Source: an uncultured SAR86 cluster bacterium
GTDB taxonomy: Bacteria; Pseudomonadota; Gammaproteobacteria; Magnimaribacterales; Magnimaribacteraceae
Reading direction: 5' to 3'
Assembly: GCA_902618945.1 (NCBI GenBank)
Contig: CACNCK010000002.1
Location: 1-64,000 of the forward strand
Length of the DNA stretch: 64,000 bases
Positions 44,900-55,267 of this stretch are shown piece after piece. Positions within the stretch are counted from its first letter, which is position 1, and the number at the start of each line of letters is the position of its first letter. A program made the position numbers and the translations under genes. The notes beneath the pieces are model-generated. The model ran no database searches, was not told the DNA's origin, and worked only from the letters and a program-made list of their open reading frames with translations.

Positions 44900-47293
44900 A
44901 TGTCGAAAAAAAATCAAAAAATACCTCTACTACCTCTTAGAGACGTAGTTATATTTCCTTCAGTTGTAACACCTCTTTTTGTTGGAAGAGAGAAGTCAAT
45001 TACTGCCTTGCAGGCGGCAATGGCTGGTGATAAACAAATAATGCTTGTAGCACAAAAAAGTGCTCAGCAGGATAATCCTAAGTTAGGTGATCTCTATCCA
45101 ATTGGCACTCTCTCCAGTATTCTTCAGCTAATAAAATTGCCAGATGGTACTTTGAAAGTTTTAGTAGAAGGTAATCAAAGAGCATCAATAGAGTCTCTAG
45201 AAGCTTCTGACGAGTATATGTCTGTGCAAGTTTCAACAATAGATGAAGAAGCTGAGTCGAAAGAATTAGATCATTTTCTTCCTTCTCTTAAAAAACAATT
45301 TCAGGAATATGTAAAGCTTACTCGAAAAGCTACTCCTGAAGTCTTAAATACAGTCAATGCTATCGACTCTTTATCTAGACTCACAGACACACTAGTAGGT
45401 CATCTCTCTATCGATATAAGCCAGAAACAGGAAATACTAGAAATGATTTCATTGACTGATAGGGCTAACCGTATTTTGGAGCATTTAGATTCCCAACTTG
45501 ATCTTTCTAAAGTTGAAAAGAAGATACGTGGCAGAGTAAAAACTCAAATGGAAAAAAGCCAGAAGGAATATTATCTTAATGAACAGATGAAAGCCTTGAA
45601 AAAAGAACTTGGTGAGATAGATGAAGCAGAAGAAGCTGAAGAACTAGAGACTAAGATCAAAGAGGCCGGTATGACAAAAGAAGCTCAAGAAAAAGCTCTT
45701 ACCGAACTCCAGAAATATAAAATGATGTCACCAATGTCAGCAGAAGCTTCAGTTGTTCGTGGATATATTGACTGGATGCTGAACATTCCATGGAAAAAGA
45801 AAAGCAAAATTAGATCAGACTTAAACGCTGCGAGCAATGTCTTAAATGAAGATCATTTCGGTTTAGAGGAGGTTAAAGAGAGAATACTAGAGTATTTAGC
45901 TGTTCAAAAAAGAGTCAAAAAGCTCAAAGGTCCTGTTCTCTGTTTAGTAGGACCTCCAGGGGTAGGTAAAACGTCTCTTGGTGAATCTATAGCTAGAGCA
46001 ACCAACAGAAAGTTTGTAAGGATGTCATTGGGTGGAGTACGCGATGAGGCTGAAATAAGAGGACATAGAAGAACGTACATAGGTTCCATGCCTGGAAGAA
46101 TCCTCCAAAAGCTATCTAAAACAGGAGTAAAGAATCCGCTCTTCCTTTTGGATGAAATAGATAAAATGGGTATGGATATGAGAGGAGATCCCGCTTCCGC
46201 TCTCTTAGAAGTATTAGATCCAGAGCAGAATCATACTTTTAATGATCACTATCTTGAAGTCGATTATGATCTTTCAGACATAATGTTTGTTTGTACTGCT
46301 AATAGCATGAATATCCCTCAAGCCCTTCGCGATAGAATGGAAATTATAACTTTACCAGGCTATACGGAAGATGAGAAAGTAAACATCGCTGATAAGTATC
46401 TTCTTAACAAACAAAAGAAAAATAATGGCTTAAATGAAGATGAACTTTCCATTTCTAAGAATACGATAAAAGACCTCATTAGATATTTTACTAGAGAGGC
46501 TGGTGTACGTGCCTTAGAGAGGGAGATTGCAAAGATATGCAGAAAAGTTGTCAAAAAGAATGCAACAGTAAATAAGTCTAAAAAGATTTCTATTAAACCA
46601 AGTAATCTTGAAGACTATTGTGGAGTGAGAAAGTTCGATTTCGGAGAAGCTGAAGAAAATGATCGCATAGGACAAGTAACGGGTCTTGCATGGACTCAAG
46701 TTGGAGGAGAACTATTAACGATAGAAGCTTCAAGCTTTATTGGAAAAGGTAAGATTATTAAAACAGGTTCACTAGGGGACGTGATGCAAGAATCTATTCA
46801 AGCCGCACTTTCAGTTGTCAGATCAAGATCAGAATCATTAGGAATAGATCCTAAATTTTATGAAGAGCAGGATATTCATATCCATGTCCCAGAAGGGGCA
46901 ACGCCAAAAGACGGACCGAGCGCTGGTGCTGCTATGACAACTGCTTTAACCTCGGTGCTTTCTAACATACCAGTAAGATCAGACGTTGCTATGACTGGTG
47001 AGATTACTCTTAGAGGAGAAGTCCTAAAGATAGGAGGTCTTAAAGAAAAACTATTAGCTGCCAGAAGAGGTGGAATTAAGGTAGTTCTTATACCCGAAGG
47101 AAATGTGAGAGACTTAAAAGAGGTTCCAGATAATATTAAGGCTGATTTAGATATCAAACCCGTCAGATGGATAGATGAAGTCTTGGACATTGTTCTAACT
47201 AGACAACCGATTCCCTGGGAAAAAGAAGACGTTAGTGACAAAGTGTCTTCAAAAAAATCTAGAGCAAAAAAAAGCTCAGTAAAAGCACATTAA
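44900..47293 (+). CDS. lon: ATP-dependent protease La
   Basis: Homohexameric AAA+ serine protease, 797 residues, full length. N-terminal LON domain (about 8-200), coiled-coil region, AAA+ module with Walker A GPPGVGKTS and Walker B LFLLDEIDKM, and protease domain with the Ser-Lys dyad S674 (DGPSAGA) and K717 (GLKEK), spaced 43 as in E. coli. A Lys/Ser-rich C-terminal tail ends the protein. Degrades misfolded and regulatory proteins. Confidence 0.98.
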   Translation: MSKKNQKIPLLPLRDVVIFPSVVTPLFVGREKSITALQAAMAGDKQIMLVAQKSAQQDNPKLGDLYPIGTLSSILQLIKLPDGTLKVLVEGNQRASIESLEASDEYMSVQVSTIDEEAESKELDHFLPSLKKQFQEYVKLTRKATPEVLNTVNAIDSLSRLTDTLVGHLSIDISQKQEILEMISLTDRANRILEHLDSQLDLSKVEKKIRGRVKTQMEKSQKEYYLNEQMKALKKELGEIDEAEEAEELETKIKEAGMTKEAQEKALTELQKYKMMSPMSAEASVVRGYIDWMLNIPWKKKSKIRSDLNAASNVLNEDHFGLEEVKERILEYLAVQKRVKKLKGPVLCLVGPPGVGKTSLGESIARATNRKFVRMSLGGVRDEAEIRGHRRTYIGSMPGRILQKLSKTGVKNPLFLLDEIDKMGMDMRGDPASALLEVLDPEQNHTFNDHYLEVDYDLSDIMFVCTANSMNIPQALRDRMEIITLPGYTEDEKVNIADKYLLNKQKKNNGLNEDELSISKNTIKDLIRYFTREAGVRALEREIAKICRKVVKKNATVNKSKKISIKPSNLEDYCGVRKFDFGEAEENDRIGQVTGLAWTQVGGELLTIEASSFIGKGKIIKTGSLGDVMQESIQAALSVVRSRSESLGIDPKFYEEQDIHIHVPEGATPKDGPSAGAAMTTALTSVLSNIPVRSDVAMTGEITLRGEVLKIGGLKEKLLAARRGGIKVVLIPEGNVRDLKEVPDNIKADLDIKPVRWIDEVLDIVLTRQPIPWEKEDVSDKVSSKKSRAKKSSVKAH

Positions 47294-47310
47294 TTAAATC
47301 AAATTCAAGC

Positions 47311-47339
47311 TTGACAAGGCTTTAGCCTAGAGTTTTAAT
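47311..47339 (+). promoter_or_regulatory. Sigma-70 promoter of hup
   Basis: Consensus TTGACA, 17-base spacer, TTTAAT (one mismatch to TATAAT). The transcript would start near 47346 and carry a leader of about 50 bases ending in AGGAG. Confidence 0.85.
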
Positions 47340-47396
47340 CGTAATGACCAGCTTGCAAAATGATAAGCTGGCTTAACAAGACTCTAGGAGATTAAT

Positions 47397-47666
47397 GTGA
47401 ATAAAGCCCAATTAACAGACGCTGTAGCAGCGGCAACTGACACTTCGAAAGCTGAAGCCGGCAGAGCGGTAGAAGCAACTTTAAATGCAATAGCAGGTAG
47501 CCTATCTAGTGGAGATAGCGTTTCACTTGTAGGTTTCGGAACCTTCAATGTGAGGCATAGAGCTGCAAGAACAGGAAGAAATCCTCAAACTGGTGCGACC
47601 ATCCAAATAGGAGCTTCAAAATCAGTGGGATTTAAAGCAGGAAAAGCACTTAAAGAAAGTCTTTAG
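47397..47666 (+). CDS. hupB: DNA-binding protein HU (beta-type)
   Basis: An 89-residue histone-like DNA-bending protein. N-terminal [12 protein letters not shown], the conserved [26 protein letters not shown] core (shown across 38-59) and NPQTG at the tip of the DNA-binding arm. The start is GTG with AGGAG seven bases upstream. Own consensus promoter and terminator mark it as a strongly expressed single gene. Position between lon and ppiD matches hupB of other Gammaproteobacteria. Confidence 0.96.
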   Translation: MNKAQLTDAVAAATDTSKAEAGRAVEATLNAIAGSLSSGDSVSLVGFGTFNVRHRAARTGRNPQTGATIQIGASKSVGFKAGKALKESL

Positions 47667-47685
47667 ACCCAATTAGTTTAATAAG

Positions 47686-47711
47686 AGCGCGCCATTAGGC
47701 GCGCTTTTTTT
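47686..47711 (+). terminator. Intrinsic terminator behind hupB
   Basis: AGCGCGCC, loop ATTA, GGCGCGCT followed by a T7 run: an eight-base-pair GC-rich hairpin. The ppiD ATG begins 12 bases later. Confidence 0.93.
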
Positions 47712-47722
47712 AATTACAAACC

Positions 47723-49591
47723 ATGTCAGGAATACAAACCATTAGAGAAGGATTAACTGGAAATGTGACCAAAGTTATTGTTGTTGCAATAATTATTACC
47801 TTCATTGGTTCCGTAGGTTGGGCCGGTTTTTTCTCTCAAGGTAACGTTAACGTAGTTGCTACCGTAGGTTCTAAAGAAATTACAAATGCAGATCTGAACT
47901 TTGAAGTCAGCACTCAACAATTTGCTTTAAGTCAAAGGTTTCCTGATCAAGAAATTGATGATGAAACTCTGTTTTCGTTATCAAAGAATAATTTGATCAA
48001 CAAATTTTCAATATTAGATTTTTTAGATTCTAAAAAAATGATACTTACGGATGAATTTATTTACACTCAATTAGCTGAGGAAGAGCAATTTCAGGAGAGT
48101 GGTAGATTTAGTAAAGCAAGATTCGAATCTTTCGCTAGGAGCAATGGATTTATACCATCAGATTATCTAAAAAGAGTTAGAGAAGACTTTCTAATAAGTA
48201 TCTGGCGTCAATCAATAATTAATTCTAATTTCATAACTGATTTAGATGTCTCAGAATCTATGGCTCTAGCTGATCAAGAAAGAGACATAACTTTTATTAA
48301 ACTCAGCGCGGAAAGATTTAGGAATTCTGTAAGTTATCAAGAAGAAGATCTGCAAGATTACTACCTAGAAAATAAATCTGCTTATATGAGTCCTGATAGA
48401 GCAAAAGTTTCTTATGTCTCTCTGGATTCAGAGGAGCTTCAAAGTACAGTTAAAGTTTCTGAGGAGGATATAAAACTTGAATATGAAGACTATCTTAGAG
48501 ATTTTGATTCTAGTGAAAGAAAGTCTGTATCGCATATTATGCTTAATATTACAAAAACCAGAGACTCTTCTGCTGCTTTAGCAGAATTAACTTTAATAAA
48601 AGATAGGCTTAATCAAGGCGAAGCGTTTGAAGACTTGGTTGTTGAAGTTTCTGAAGATGGTGGCACAAAAGACATTGAAGGTAGCCTCGGGATTACTGAT
48701 GGTACATTACTACCCCCTGAATTTGAACAAGCTTTACTATCTATGGAAGAGGGAGAAATTTTCGGACCTATAGAGCTTTTATCCAGTGTTCATTTGATAA
48801 GACTAGATGAAGTAATTAAGCCCGAACCTAAAACTTTCGAAGATTTGTTGCCACAATTTCGAGAAGATCTCTTAACCAATAAAGCAGAAGAGATTTATGT
48901 TGATCTTTTAGAAGAAGTTTCAGATCTAGCATTTAGTTCTGACTCGATTGAAGAGATTGCTGAAAGTCTTGATCTAGATTTAATTGAGACTGATTACTTT
49001 TCCAAATCCGAGATACCAGAAATCTTATCTACTAATTCTATATTAGACTTTATATTTGAAGACTTTAGTGAAGGTAACTTCCCAGAACTAATAGAAACCT
49101 CTCAGTTAAGTGCTGTTCTTATTCAGGTTTCCGATTTTGTTGAGCAGTCTCAACTTGAGTATATAGATGTGAGATCTCAGATTGAAGATACTTATGTTAC
49201 TCGAGAATCACTGAGAGCTTCAGAAGCCTTTGTTCTTAACTCTATTGAAGATTTAAGAGGCGACAAGACTTTTGAAATTTTTTCTAGTGAAAATAATGTA
49301 GAACTTGAAACATATAAAGGCTTGAAGAGAGACAGTTCATTGCTTCCAGTAAGGGCGGTAAACGAGATATTCTCTTTACCTAGTTCGCAAGCTGGAAATG
49401 TGTTTGGCTCAGCAGTATCTCAGAATGGTGATAGCATAATTTTTAGATTAGATGCTGTAAATGAGAGCACTGGAGATCTTACAGAGGAGAATATCGTAGG
49501 CATCAAGAATTTTCTGAATCAACAAAAAACCATATCTGAGCTCAGCGAATTACAAGAATTTATAAAGCAAGGCCTTTCAATAAGCGGCTAG
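47723..49591 (+). CDS. ppiD: Periplasmic folding chaperone PpiD (SurA/parvulin family)
   Basis: 622 residues. Short cytoplasmic tail, a single membrane helix (about 17-38) and a periplasmic body. An N-terminal SurA-like domain precedes one parvulin domain (about 266-360; [37 protein letters not shown]). Helps newly secreted proteins at the Sec translocon. Its stop overlaps the convergent fabI stop in CTAG. Confidence 0.9.
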   Translation: MSGIQTIREGLTGNVTKVIVVAIIITFIGSVGWAGFFSQGNVNVVATVGSKEITNADLNFEVSTQQFALSQRFPDQEIDDETLFSLSKNNLINKFSILDFLDSKKMILTDEFIYTQLAEEEQFQESGRFSKARFESFARSNGFIPSDYLKRVREDFLISIWRQSIINSNFITDLDVSESMALADQERDITFIKLSAERFRNSVSYQEEDLQDYYLENKSAYMSPDRAKVSYVSLDSEELQSTVKVSEEDIKLEYEDYLRDFDSSERKSVSHIMLNITKTRDSSAALAELTLIKDRLNQGEAFEDLVVEVSEDGGTKDIEGSLGITDGTLLPPEFEQALLSMEEGEIFGPIELLSSVHLIRLDEVIKPEPKTFEDLLPQFREDLLTNKAEEIYVDLLEEVSDLAFSSDSIEEIAESLDLDLIETDYFSKSEIPEILSTNSILDFIFEDFSEGNFPELIETSQLSAVLIQVSDFVEQSQLEYIDVRSQIEDTYVTRESLRASEAFVLNSIEDLRGDKTFEIFSSENNVELETYKGLKRDSSLLPVRAVNEIFSLPSSQAGNVFGSAVSQNGDSIIFRLDAVNESTGDLTEENIVGIKNFLNQQKTISELSELQEFIKQGLSISG

Positions 49592-50388
49592 TTCGTCTCA
49601 GTTTCTTCAATTGAGCCCATGGCGGTTATATTGAAACCACCATCTACATAAAGTACTTCTCCACTAATTCCGCTTGCCATATCAGATGTCAAGAATGATG
49701 CAGCATCCCCAACTTCTCTAGTAGTTATATTTCTGCCTATGGGAGACCTAGTAGCATTGTAACTGAGCATTTTCCTAAAGTTTTTTACACCAGAAGCAGC
49801 AAGAGTTTTAATTGGCCCAGCTGATATTGCATTGACTCTATGACCTTGCTTACCCATCGAAACAGCTAAATATCTTACACTTGCCTCCAAACTGGCTTTT
49901 GCTAGGCCCATCACGTTATAGTTAGGGAGAGTCATTTGAGAGCCTAGATAAGATAAAGTCAGTAAAGATCCATTCCTTCCTTCCATCATATTCTTAGCTT
50001 CTTTAGCGAGAGCGATGAAGCTGTAACTGCTTATATCATGTGCTATTTGGAAACCCTCTCTGCTGGTTACATCGACAAACTCTCCATCTAATTCCTCCCT
50101 TGGAGCAAAACCTACCGCATGAATTACTGCGTCTAAACCCTCCCATTGAGACGACAGATTTTTAAATGTATCTTTAATTTCAATATCAGACGAGACATCA
50201 CAAGGGATAAAGGTTTCTACACCTATTTCTTTTCCTAGTTTCTCAACGTTTCCTTTTAAGCGCTCATTTTGATATGTCAGAGCTATGTTTGCACCGTTGT
50301 CGGACATTGATTCTGCAATGCCAGCAGCAATTGAATGCTTATTTGCAACACCTACTATTAAGACATTTTTACCTTCTAGAATTTTCAT
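49588..50388 (-). CDS. fabI: Enoyl-ACP reductase [NADH]
   Basis: Last reductive step of fatty-acid elongation. 266 residues, full length. N-terminal [15 protein letters not shown] (11-25) and catalytic Y147, Y157 and K164 in the SYLGS...NYNVMGLAK segment, aligned with E. coli Y146, Y156, K163. Target of triclosan in this family. Convergent with ppiD; its position after ppiD is common in Gammaproteobacteria. Confidence 0.97.
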   Translation of the reverse strand: MKILEGKNVLIVGVANKHSIAAGIAESMSDNGANIALTYQNERLKGNVEKLGKEIGVETFIPCDVSSDIEIKDTFKNLSSQWEGLDAVIHAVGFAPREELDGEFVDVTSREGFQIAHDISSYSFIALAKEAKNMMEGRNGSLLTLSYLGSQMTLPNYNVMGLAKASLEASVRYLAVSMGKQGHRVNAISAGPIKTLAASGVKNFRKMLSYNATRSPIGRNITTREVGDAASFLTSDMASGISGEVLYVDGGFNITAMGSIEETETN

Positions 50389-50503
50389 TACTATATTTTA
50401 GACTTTTTAGATCAAATCTATAGACAAATTTGACATTTTATTTATCACAAAATGGCCTTTAAATTGTTGCTAAAACGACTTTTTTGCATTAAGGTTTGAG
50501 ATT

Positions 50504-50528
50504 GAGGGTGCTTGAACCCTCGATTTTT
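50504..50528 (+). promoter_or_regulatory. Terminator-like hairpin in the TonB receptor 3 leader
   Basis: GAGGGT, loop GCTTGA, ACCCTC, then GATTTTT: a six-base-pair hairpin followed by a short T run, only about 20 bases before the receptor ATG. No plus-strand gene ends nearby that would need it (ppiD ends 0.9 kb upstream). It may attenuate transcription of the receptor or hold the leader in a fold. TTGACA at 50430-50435 is a possible -35 without a clear -10. Confidence 0.4.
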
Positions 50529-50547
50529 AGATATTTGGGGTATATAT

Positions 50548-53500
50548 ATGAAAAATTCCGTTTTATTTTATTCTAAATCATCGCTAGGGTTTGCACTGAT
50601 TGCGTTACTTAGCTTTGGTTCAATCTTTTCAATCTCAGCAGACGAGGAAGAGGACTCTGCAGAAGTTGCTGAAGAGATTGTTGTAACAGGTTCAAGGATT
50701 AAACGTGCTACAAACATTAGTTCTCCAACACCTATGGTGACCTTGGGGGAAGACCAGATCGAAAATACTGGTTCAGTAAACGTTTATGATATTTTGAATG
50801 AGCTGCCACAAGCTGGTGATGCTTTATCAAGAGGAAATACTAACTTTACTGTTGGTAGTTCAGGTGTTCAAACAGTCAACTTAAGAGGACTAGGTTCAGG
50901 AAGAACTTTAACACTTGTTAACGGTAGAAGATGGGTAGGTGGTCAACCAGGTGAAGGCTATGTTGACTTAAACTCTATTCCTACCGATTTAATTGATAGA
51001 CTTGAAGTAATCACAGGTGGAGCTTCGTCTGTATATGGTTCAGATGCGATAGCAGGTGTTGTTAATATCATTCTTAAAGATGATTTCGAAGGAATGTCAA
51101 TCGAAGTTATGGAAGGTGGATACGATGCTGGAGATGGAGATACTAGTCTAGCTTCTTTAACATTTGGAGCTCAGTTTGCTGACGGAAGAGGTTCATCAAT
51201 ATTTAATATCAGAACTGACGAACAAGGATCAGTTTTTGCTAGAGATAGAGCACCTAACACAGGTAGTGATGTCTTCTATTACGGATGGTATTATGGTGAA
51301 CAATATGGTGCTCCATATGATTCATATATTTTAGATCCTGGATATTCTTCATATCCACCACAAGGAAGATTTTTTGTAAGCGGAACTAACTCTAGTTCAG
51401 CGGGTATGCTAACTTTTGACTGTTCCGAGAGAGATATAGATTCAGTTGTAAAATCAGATACAGTTGTACCATGGGGGGGATCTGCTGCTTGTGGATTCAA
51501 CAGAACTCATTACAGACAGCTTGAGATTCCTCTAGATAGATATAGTGTTTTCAACTCCAATAAATATGAATTTGATAGTGGAACCACGTTCTTCTCAGAA
51601 ATAGCTTTCACAAGTGTTGATTCAACATCATCATTTGAGCCAGTGCCTTTTAGCTCCGAAGACGCTTTTGGTGGTTTGGGAACTTATGGTTTCAACATCA
51701 GAAACCCATACATGCCAGCTACTATTCGTGACGCAGCTGTTGCTGCTCAAGGAGTCGACCTTGATGGCGATGGCAATATGGATCTAGGAACAGATTCACT
51801 TGGAAATACTGTTGCAGGAATGTACGTAAATGCTGATGGTAATGAAATTCAAGTACCTTTTATCAGAAGGTTGGCTGAATTTGGTTCCAGGGGATCTACA
51901 AATACTAGACAGACCTTTAGGGCTGCCGTTGGTCTTGATGGAACTCTTTCTAATGGCATGGACTGGGATCTTTATTATTCGTATGGCTTCTCAGATAGAA
52001 TGCAATACAGTGGAGCATACAATGCAGCAAATATGGCTTATGCAGTTAATGCTATAACTGGACCTACAGGACAGCCAATTTGTACAGATCCAATTGCTCA
52101 GGCAAGAAATTGTGTACCTATTAATCTGTTTGGAATAGATGCTGCATCTCCTGAAGCTGTTGCTTATGTTAGGGCGGAGACAAGTCGTCAATCCAAAAAT
52201 AAGCAAAGGACCGCAGCTTTCAATATAACTGGTGACTTTAATCTTCTAGGCTTAGATGCTTCCTTTGCTGCAGGTGTAGAAAGACGTGAGGAAAGGGGTA
52301 TGGATGTACCAGACCCTCTTCAACTTGCAGGACTGCATGGTGGAAATAGAGTCCCTAAAACAGTAGGTGAATACTCAGTAAATGGATATTACGGTGAGCT
52401 TTTAGTTCCTCTAGTACAAGGCCTACCTTTTGCTGATGAAATAACTTTTGAAACAGCCTACAGGGTAGATCATTACTCTACAGCAGGTGCTGTTGATGCA
52501 ACAAAATTTGGTATTAGTTGGGTCATTAATAATGATATCAGATTTAGAGGTGTAGTTTCTGAATCAGTGAGAGCACCTAGCATCGACGATTTGTATTCAG
52601 GACAAGCTCAGTCTTATACCTCTATAGGAGATCCTTGTGCTGGTGTCGGAGGAGCTAACGAGTCTGCCATGAATCCTACGGTTGTTGCTAATTGTTTATC
52701 TGATCCTAGAATTGCTGCTACTGCTGCACTTGGAAGATTTGATGTAGATACAAATCAAACTATTGCTGGTTTCTCATATTCTCAGCCTCAAATTCAAACC
52801 ATTTCAGGTTTCACCGGTGGTAACGAAAATCTTGGAGAAGAATCTGCTGATACAACTACTTTAGGTTTAGTTTGGACCCCTTCTTATGTAGAAGGTTTAG
52901 CTGTAACACTTGATTATTACGAAATTGAAATAGAAGATGTTATTTCTTCTGTCTCTGCTTCAAGGTTAATCAATGAGTGCTATCAGGCAGCTAACTATCC
53001 GAATGTTCCACAATGTGATGCTCATACTCGTTTTGATACTGGTCACTTAAGATATTGGTACTCTTACGGAATCAACCAATCAAAATACGAGACTGCGGGC
53101 TATGACTTGGCAGTAGGTTATACTTTTGAAGATCTAGGACCGGTTCCTGGTGAACTTGAAATTAGAGGTATAGCGACTTTCAGAGATAAGCATATTTATC
53201 AAACTACTGTTGATTCAACTCCAACTGATTTTGTGGGAGAGGTTGGTTTAAATGATGAAATTGCAAGATTGAACTTCTTATGGACTACCGATGACTGGTT
53301 AGTTTCTTTGCAAACTAACTACTATAGTGAAGGTATGGATGATGTTACACAAGCTCCAGGCTCTTATCATCTACAAGAAGTCGATTCTTATACCTACATT
53401 GATATGCAGGTCAGATACGATTTAACTGATAGCGTTGATGTCTATTTTGGTATAGATAATTTAACTGACAAGAATCCACCATACTGCCCTAATTGTAAAA

Positions 53501-53595
53501 ATGAACCAAACCCTGGTTCTCATTACACAGCTCAGTCTTATGCTAGAGTTTGGGATAGTAAATTCCATTACGTTGGATTTAGATGGAATCTGTAA
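50548..53595 (+). CDS. TonB-dependent receptor 3, with EF-hand-like loop
   Basis: Outer-membrane receptor, 1015 residues from the ATG preceded by GGGG. An in-frame TTG 36 bases upstream lies inside the hairpin and would spoil the signal peptide. Signal peptide about 1-32, TonB-box region AEEIVVTGSRIKR, plug with GSGRTLTLVNGRRW and ASSVYGSDAIAGVVN-type sequence, then the barrel. A loop at residues 404-412 (DLDGDGNMD) matches the calcium-binding DxDxDGxxD pattern. The C-terminus is HYVGFRWNL. Followed by a terminator and an oligopeptide transporter, so peptides are a possible substrate. Confidence 0.92.
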   Translation: MKNSVLFYSKSSLGFALIALLSFGSIFSISADEEEDSAEVAEEIVVTGSRIKRATNISSPTPMVTLGEDQIENTGSVNVYDILNELPQAGDALSRGNTNFTVGSSGVQTVNLRGLGSGRTLTLVNGRRWVGGQPGEGYVDLNSIPTDLIDRLEVITGGASSVYGSDAIAGVVNIILKDDFEGMSIEVMEGGYDAGDGDTSLASLTFGAQFADGRGSSIFNIRTDEQGSVFARDRAPNTGSDVFYYGWYYGEQYGAPYDSYILDPGYSSYPPQGRFFVSGTNSSSAGMLTFDCSERDIDSVVKSDTVVPWGGSAACGFNRTHYRQLEIPLDRYSVFNSNKYEFDSGTTFFSEIAFTSVDSTSSFEPVPFSSEDAFGGLGTYGFNIRNPYMPATIRDAAVAAQGVDLDGDGNMDLGTDSLGNTVAGMYVNADGNEIQVPFIRRLAEFGSRGSTNTRQTFRAAVGLDGTLSNGMDWDLYYSYGFSDRMQYSGAYNAANMAYAVNAITGPTGQPICTDPIAQARNCVPINLFGIDAASPEAVAYVRAETSRQSKNKQRTAAFNITGDFNLLGLDASFAAGVERREERGMDVPDPLQLAGLHGGNRVPKTVGEYSVNGYYGELLVPLVQGLPFADEITFETAYRVDHYSTAGAVDATKFGISWVINNDIRFRGVVSESVRAPSIDDLYSGQAQSYTSIGDPCAGVGGANESAMNPTVVANCLSDPRIAATAALGRFDVDTNQTIAGFSYSQPQIQTISGFTGGNENLGEESADTTTLGLVWTPSYVEGLAVTLDYYEIEIEDVISSVSASRLINECYQAANYPNVPQCDAHTRFDTGHLRYWYSYGINQSKYETAGYDLAVGYTFEDLGPVPGELEIRGIATFRDKHIYQTTVDSTPTDFVGEVGLNDEIARLNFLWTTDDWLVSLQTNYYSEGMDDVTQAPGSYHLQEVDSYTYIDMQVRYDLTDSVDVYFGIDNLTDKNPPYCPNCKNEPNPGSHYTAQSYARVWDSKFHYVGFRWNL

Positions 53596-53611
53596 TCTAG
53601 ATAAAAAAAAG

Positions 53612-53640
53612 AAGGCCGGTAAGTTATCGGCCTTTTTTTT
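53612..53640 (+). terminator. Intrinsic terminator behind TonB receptor 3
   Basis: AAGGCCG and CGGCCTT form the stem, with additional pairs closing around AGT, followed by T8. Starts 17 bases after the stop codon; oppA begins 21 bases later. Confidence 0.93.
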
Positions 53641-53660
53641 ATTCTTTTATAATAGATATC

Positions 53661-55265
53661 ATGAGAACTTATTTAATTATTTTTATTGTTGCTTTCTTAG
53701 TTGCATGTTCAGAGTCTGTTAAGCCTGTAGACACTGCTGTAGAAGATCAGATTTTATATATAGGAAATGGAACTGAGCCTCAAGATCTAGATCCTCACAT
53801 AGTTACTGGAGTGCCAGAAAGTAAGGTTTTGATGGCTTTGCTGGAAGGCCTTGTAATTAGAAATCCAGATGGCCCAGAACCACTTCCTGGAGTCGCTAAG
53901 GATTGGGATATTTCTGAGGATGGTAAAACATATACTTTTTATTTGAGAGATGATGCACTTTGGTCAAATGGAGACTATGTGACAGCGTATGACTTTGTCT
54001 ATGCATGGAATAGGGTGCTTATGCCGAGTCTCGGATCAAAATACCCAGACATGCTATATGATGTTGTCAATGCGGAGGAATTCAATAAAGGAATAATAGA
54101 AGATTTTTCAAGAGTAGGAGTCAAAGCCTTAGATAGCAAAACATTAAAAGTATCTTTAAAAAATCCTGCTCCTTATTTTCTTGAGTTACTATGTCATTAC
54201 ACAACAAGGCCTGTTCATAAAGAAACGATAGAATCTTTTGGTGAAATGGATACACCAGGAAGTCAGTGGACTAGGCCGGGAAATTTTATTGGTAATGGAC
54301 CTTTCTTACTTGATAAATGGGAATTAAATAAAGTCATTGTTGTAAAGAAAAGCCCTTCATATTGGAATAATTCAGTAGTTAAGTTAAATGAAATACATTT
54401 TTTTCCAGTTGATAACGCTTCTCGTGAAGATTTAATGTTTAGATCTGGTCAGTTGCATGTTACCAGTACTGTTCCACCTGAAAAAGTTGAATCCTATCAA
54501 GAAAAGTATCCAAATAATATCCAGGTAGATCCATTTTATGGAACATACTACTATCGGTTTAATACTAAAAAGACTCCTTTTGATAGAAAGTTAGTAAGAC
54601 AGGCACTTTCTCTTGCATTAGATAGAACATTAATCGTTGAAAGAGTTACTAAAGGAGGGCAAAAAGAGGCATTTTCTTTTACCCCGCCTGATCCTGATTC
54701 TTATTTTCCACCCACTTCTCTTGAGTATAATCCTGAAAAAGCTCAAGACTTACTAAAACAGGCTGGCTATAAAGATGGAGTAGACTTTCCTGTTGTTGAC
54801 CTCTTATATAATACAAGCGAAGGTCATCAAAAATTAGCTCAAGCTATACAACAAATGTGGAAAACATCTTTAAATATTGATGTCACTCTTACAAATACAG
54901 ATTGGAAAGTTTATTTGTCAAGACAATCAATAGGTGACTTTCAAATAGCTAGAGCTGGATGGATAGGTGATTATATAGATCCAAAAAGTTTCTTAGATAT
55001 GATGGTAACCGACAGAGGGAATAATCAAACGGGTTGGTCCAATAAACAATATGATAATTTATTAAAAGAAGCAGCTAATAGCACTTCACAACAACAAAGG
55101 TTTAATAAATTTTACGAAGCAGAGAAAATATTAATGGATGAAATGCCCATAATACCTATTTACACCTATACTAGGATTTATATGCTGCATGAGGATGTAA
55201 AAGGGTGGGGAAATAATATCTTGGATTCAAGACCTTATCAGTTCGTATACTTAGAAAGTAATTAA
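53661..55265 (+). CDS. oppA: Peptide ABC transporter substrate-binding lipoprotein
   Basis: 534 residues, SBP family 5. Lipoprotein signal with lipobox LVAC (C15). Family landmarks: NGTEPQDLDPHIVTG near the N-terminus, VAKDWDISEDGKTYTFYLRDDALWSNG, TAYDFVYAWNRVL, and VRQALSLALDRTLIVE. Resembles OppA/MppA. Binds short peptides in the periplasm and delivers them to the two permeases downstream, each starting within two bases. No ATPase gene follows. Confidence 0.9.
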   Translation: MRTYLIIFIVAFLVACSESVKPVDTAVEDQILYIGNGTEPQDLDPHIVTGVPESKVLMALLEGLVIRNPDGPEPLPGVAKDWDISEDGKTYTFYLRDDALWSNGDYVTAYDFVYAWNRVLMPSLGSKYPDMLYDVVNAEEFNKGIIEDFSRVGVKALDSKTLKVSLKNPAPYFLELLCHYTTRPVHKETIESFGEMDTPGSQWTRPGNFIGNGPFLLDKWELNKVIVVKKSPSYWNNSVVKLNEIHFFPVDNASREDLMFRSGQLHVTSTVPPEKVESYQEKYPNNIQVDPFYGTYYYRFNTKKTPFDRKLVRQALSLALDRTLIVERVTKGGQKEAFSFTPPDPDSYFPPTSLEYNPEKAQDLLKQAGYKDGVDFPVVDLLYNTSEGHQKLAQAIQQMWKTSLNIDVTLTNTDWKVYLSRQSIGDFQIARAGWIGDYIDPKSFLDMMVTDRGNNQTGWSNKQYDNLLKEAANSTSQQQRFNKFYEAEKILMDEMPIIPIYTYTRIYMLHEDVKGWGNNILDSRPYQFVYLESN

Positions 55266-55267
55266 AC

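Noticed and set aside
50512..50547. TTG start extending TonB receptor 3 upstream
   Set aside because: It would put 12 residues before the signal peptide, and it falls in a hairpin; the ATG at 50548 has GGGG upstream.
53501..53722. A 73-codon frame spanning the end of TonB receptor 3, its terminator and the start of oppA
   Set aside because: It crosses a strong terminator and overlaps two certain genes in another frame; no family resemblance.
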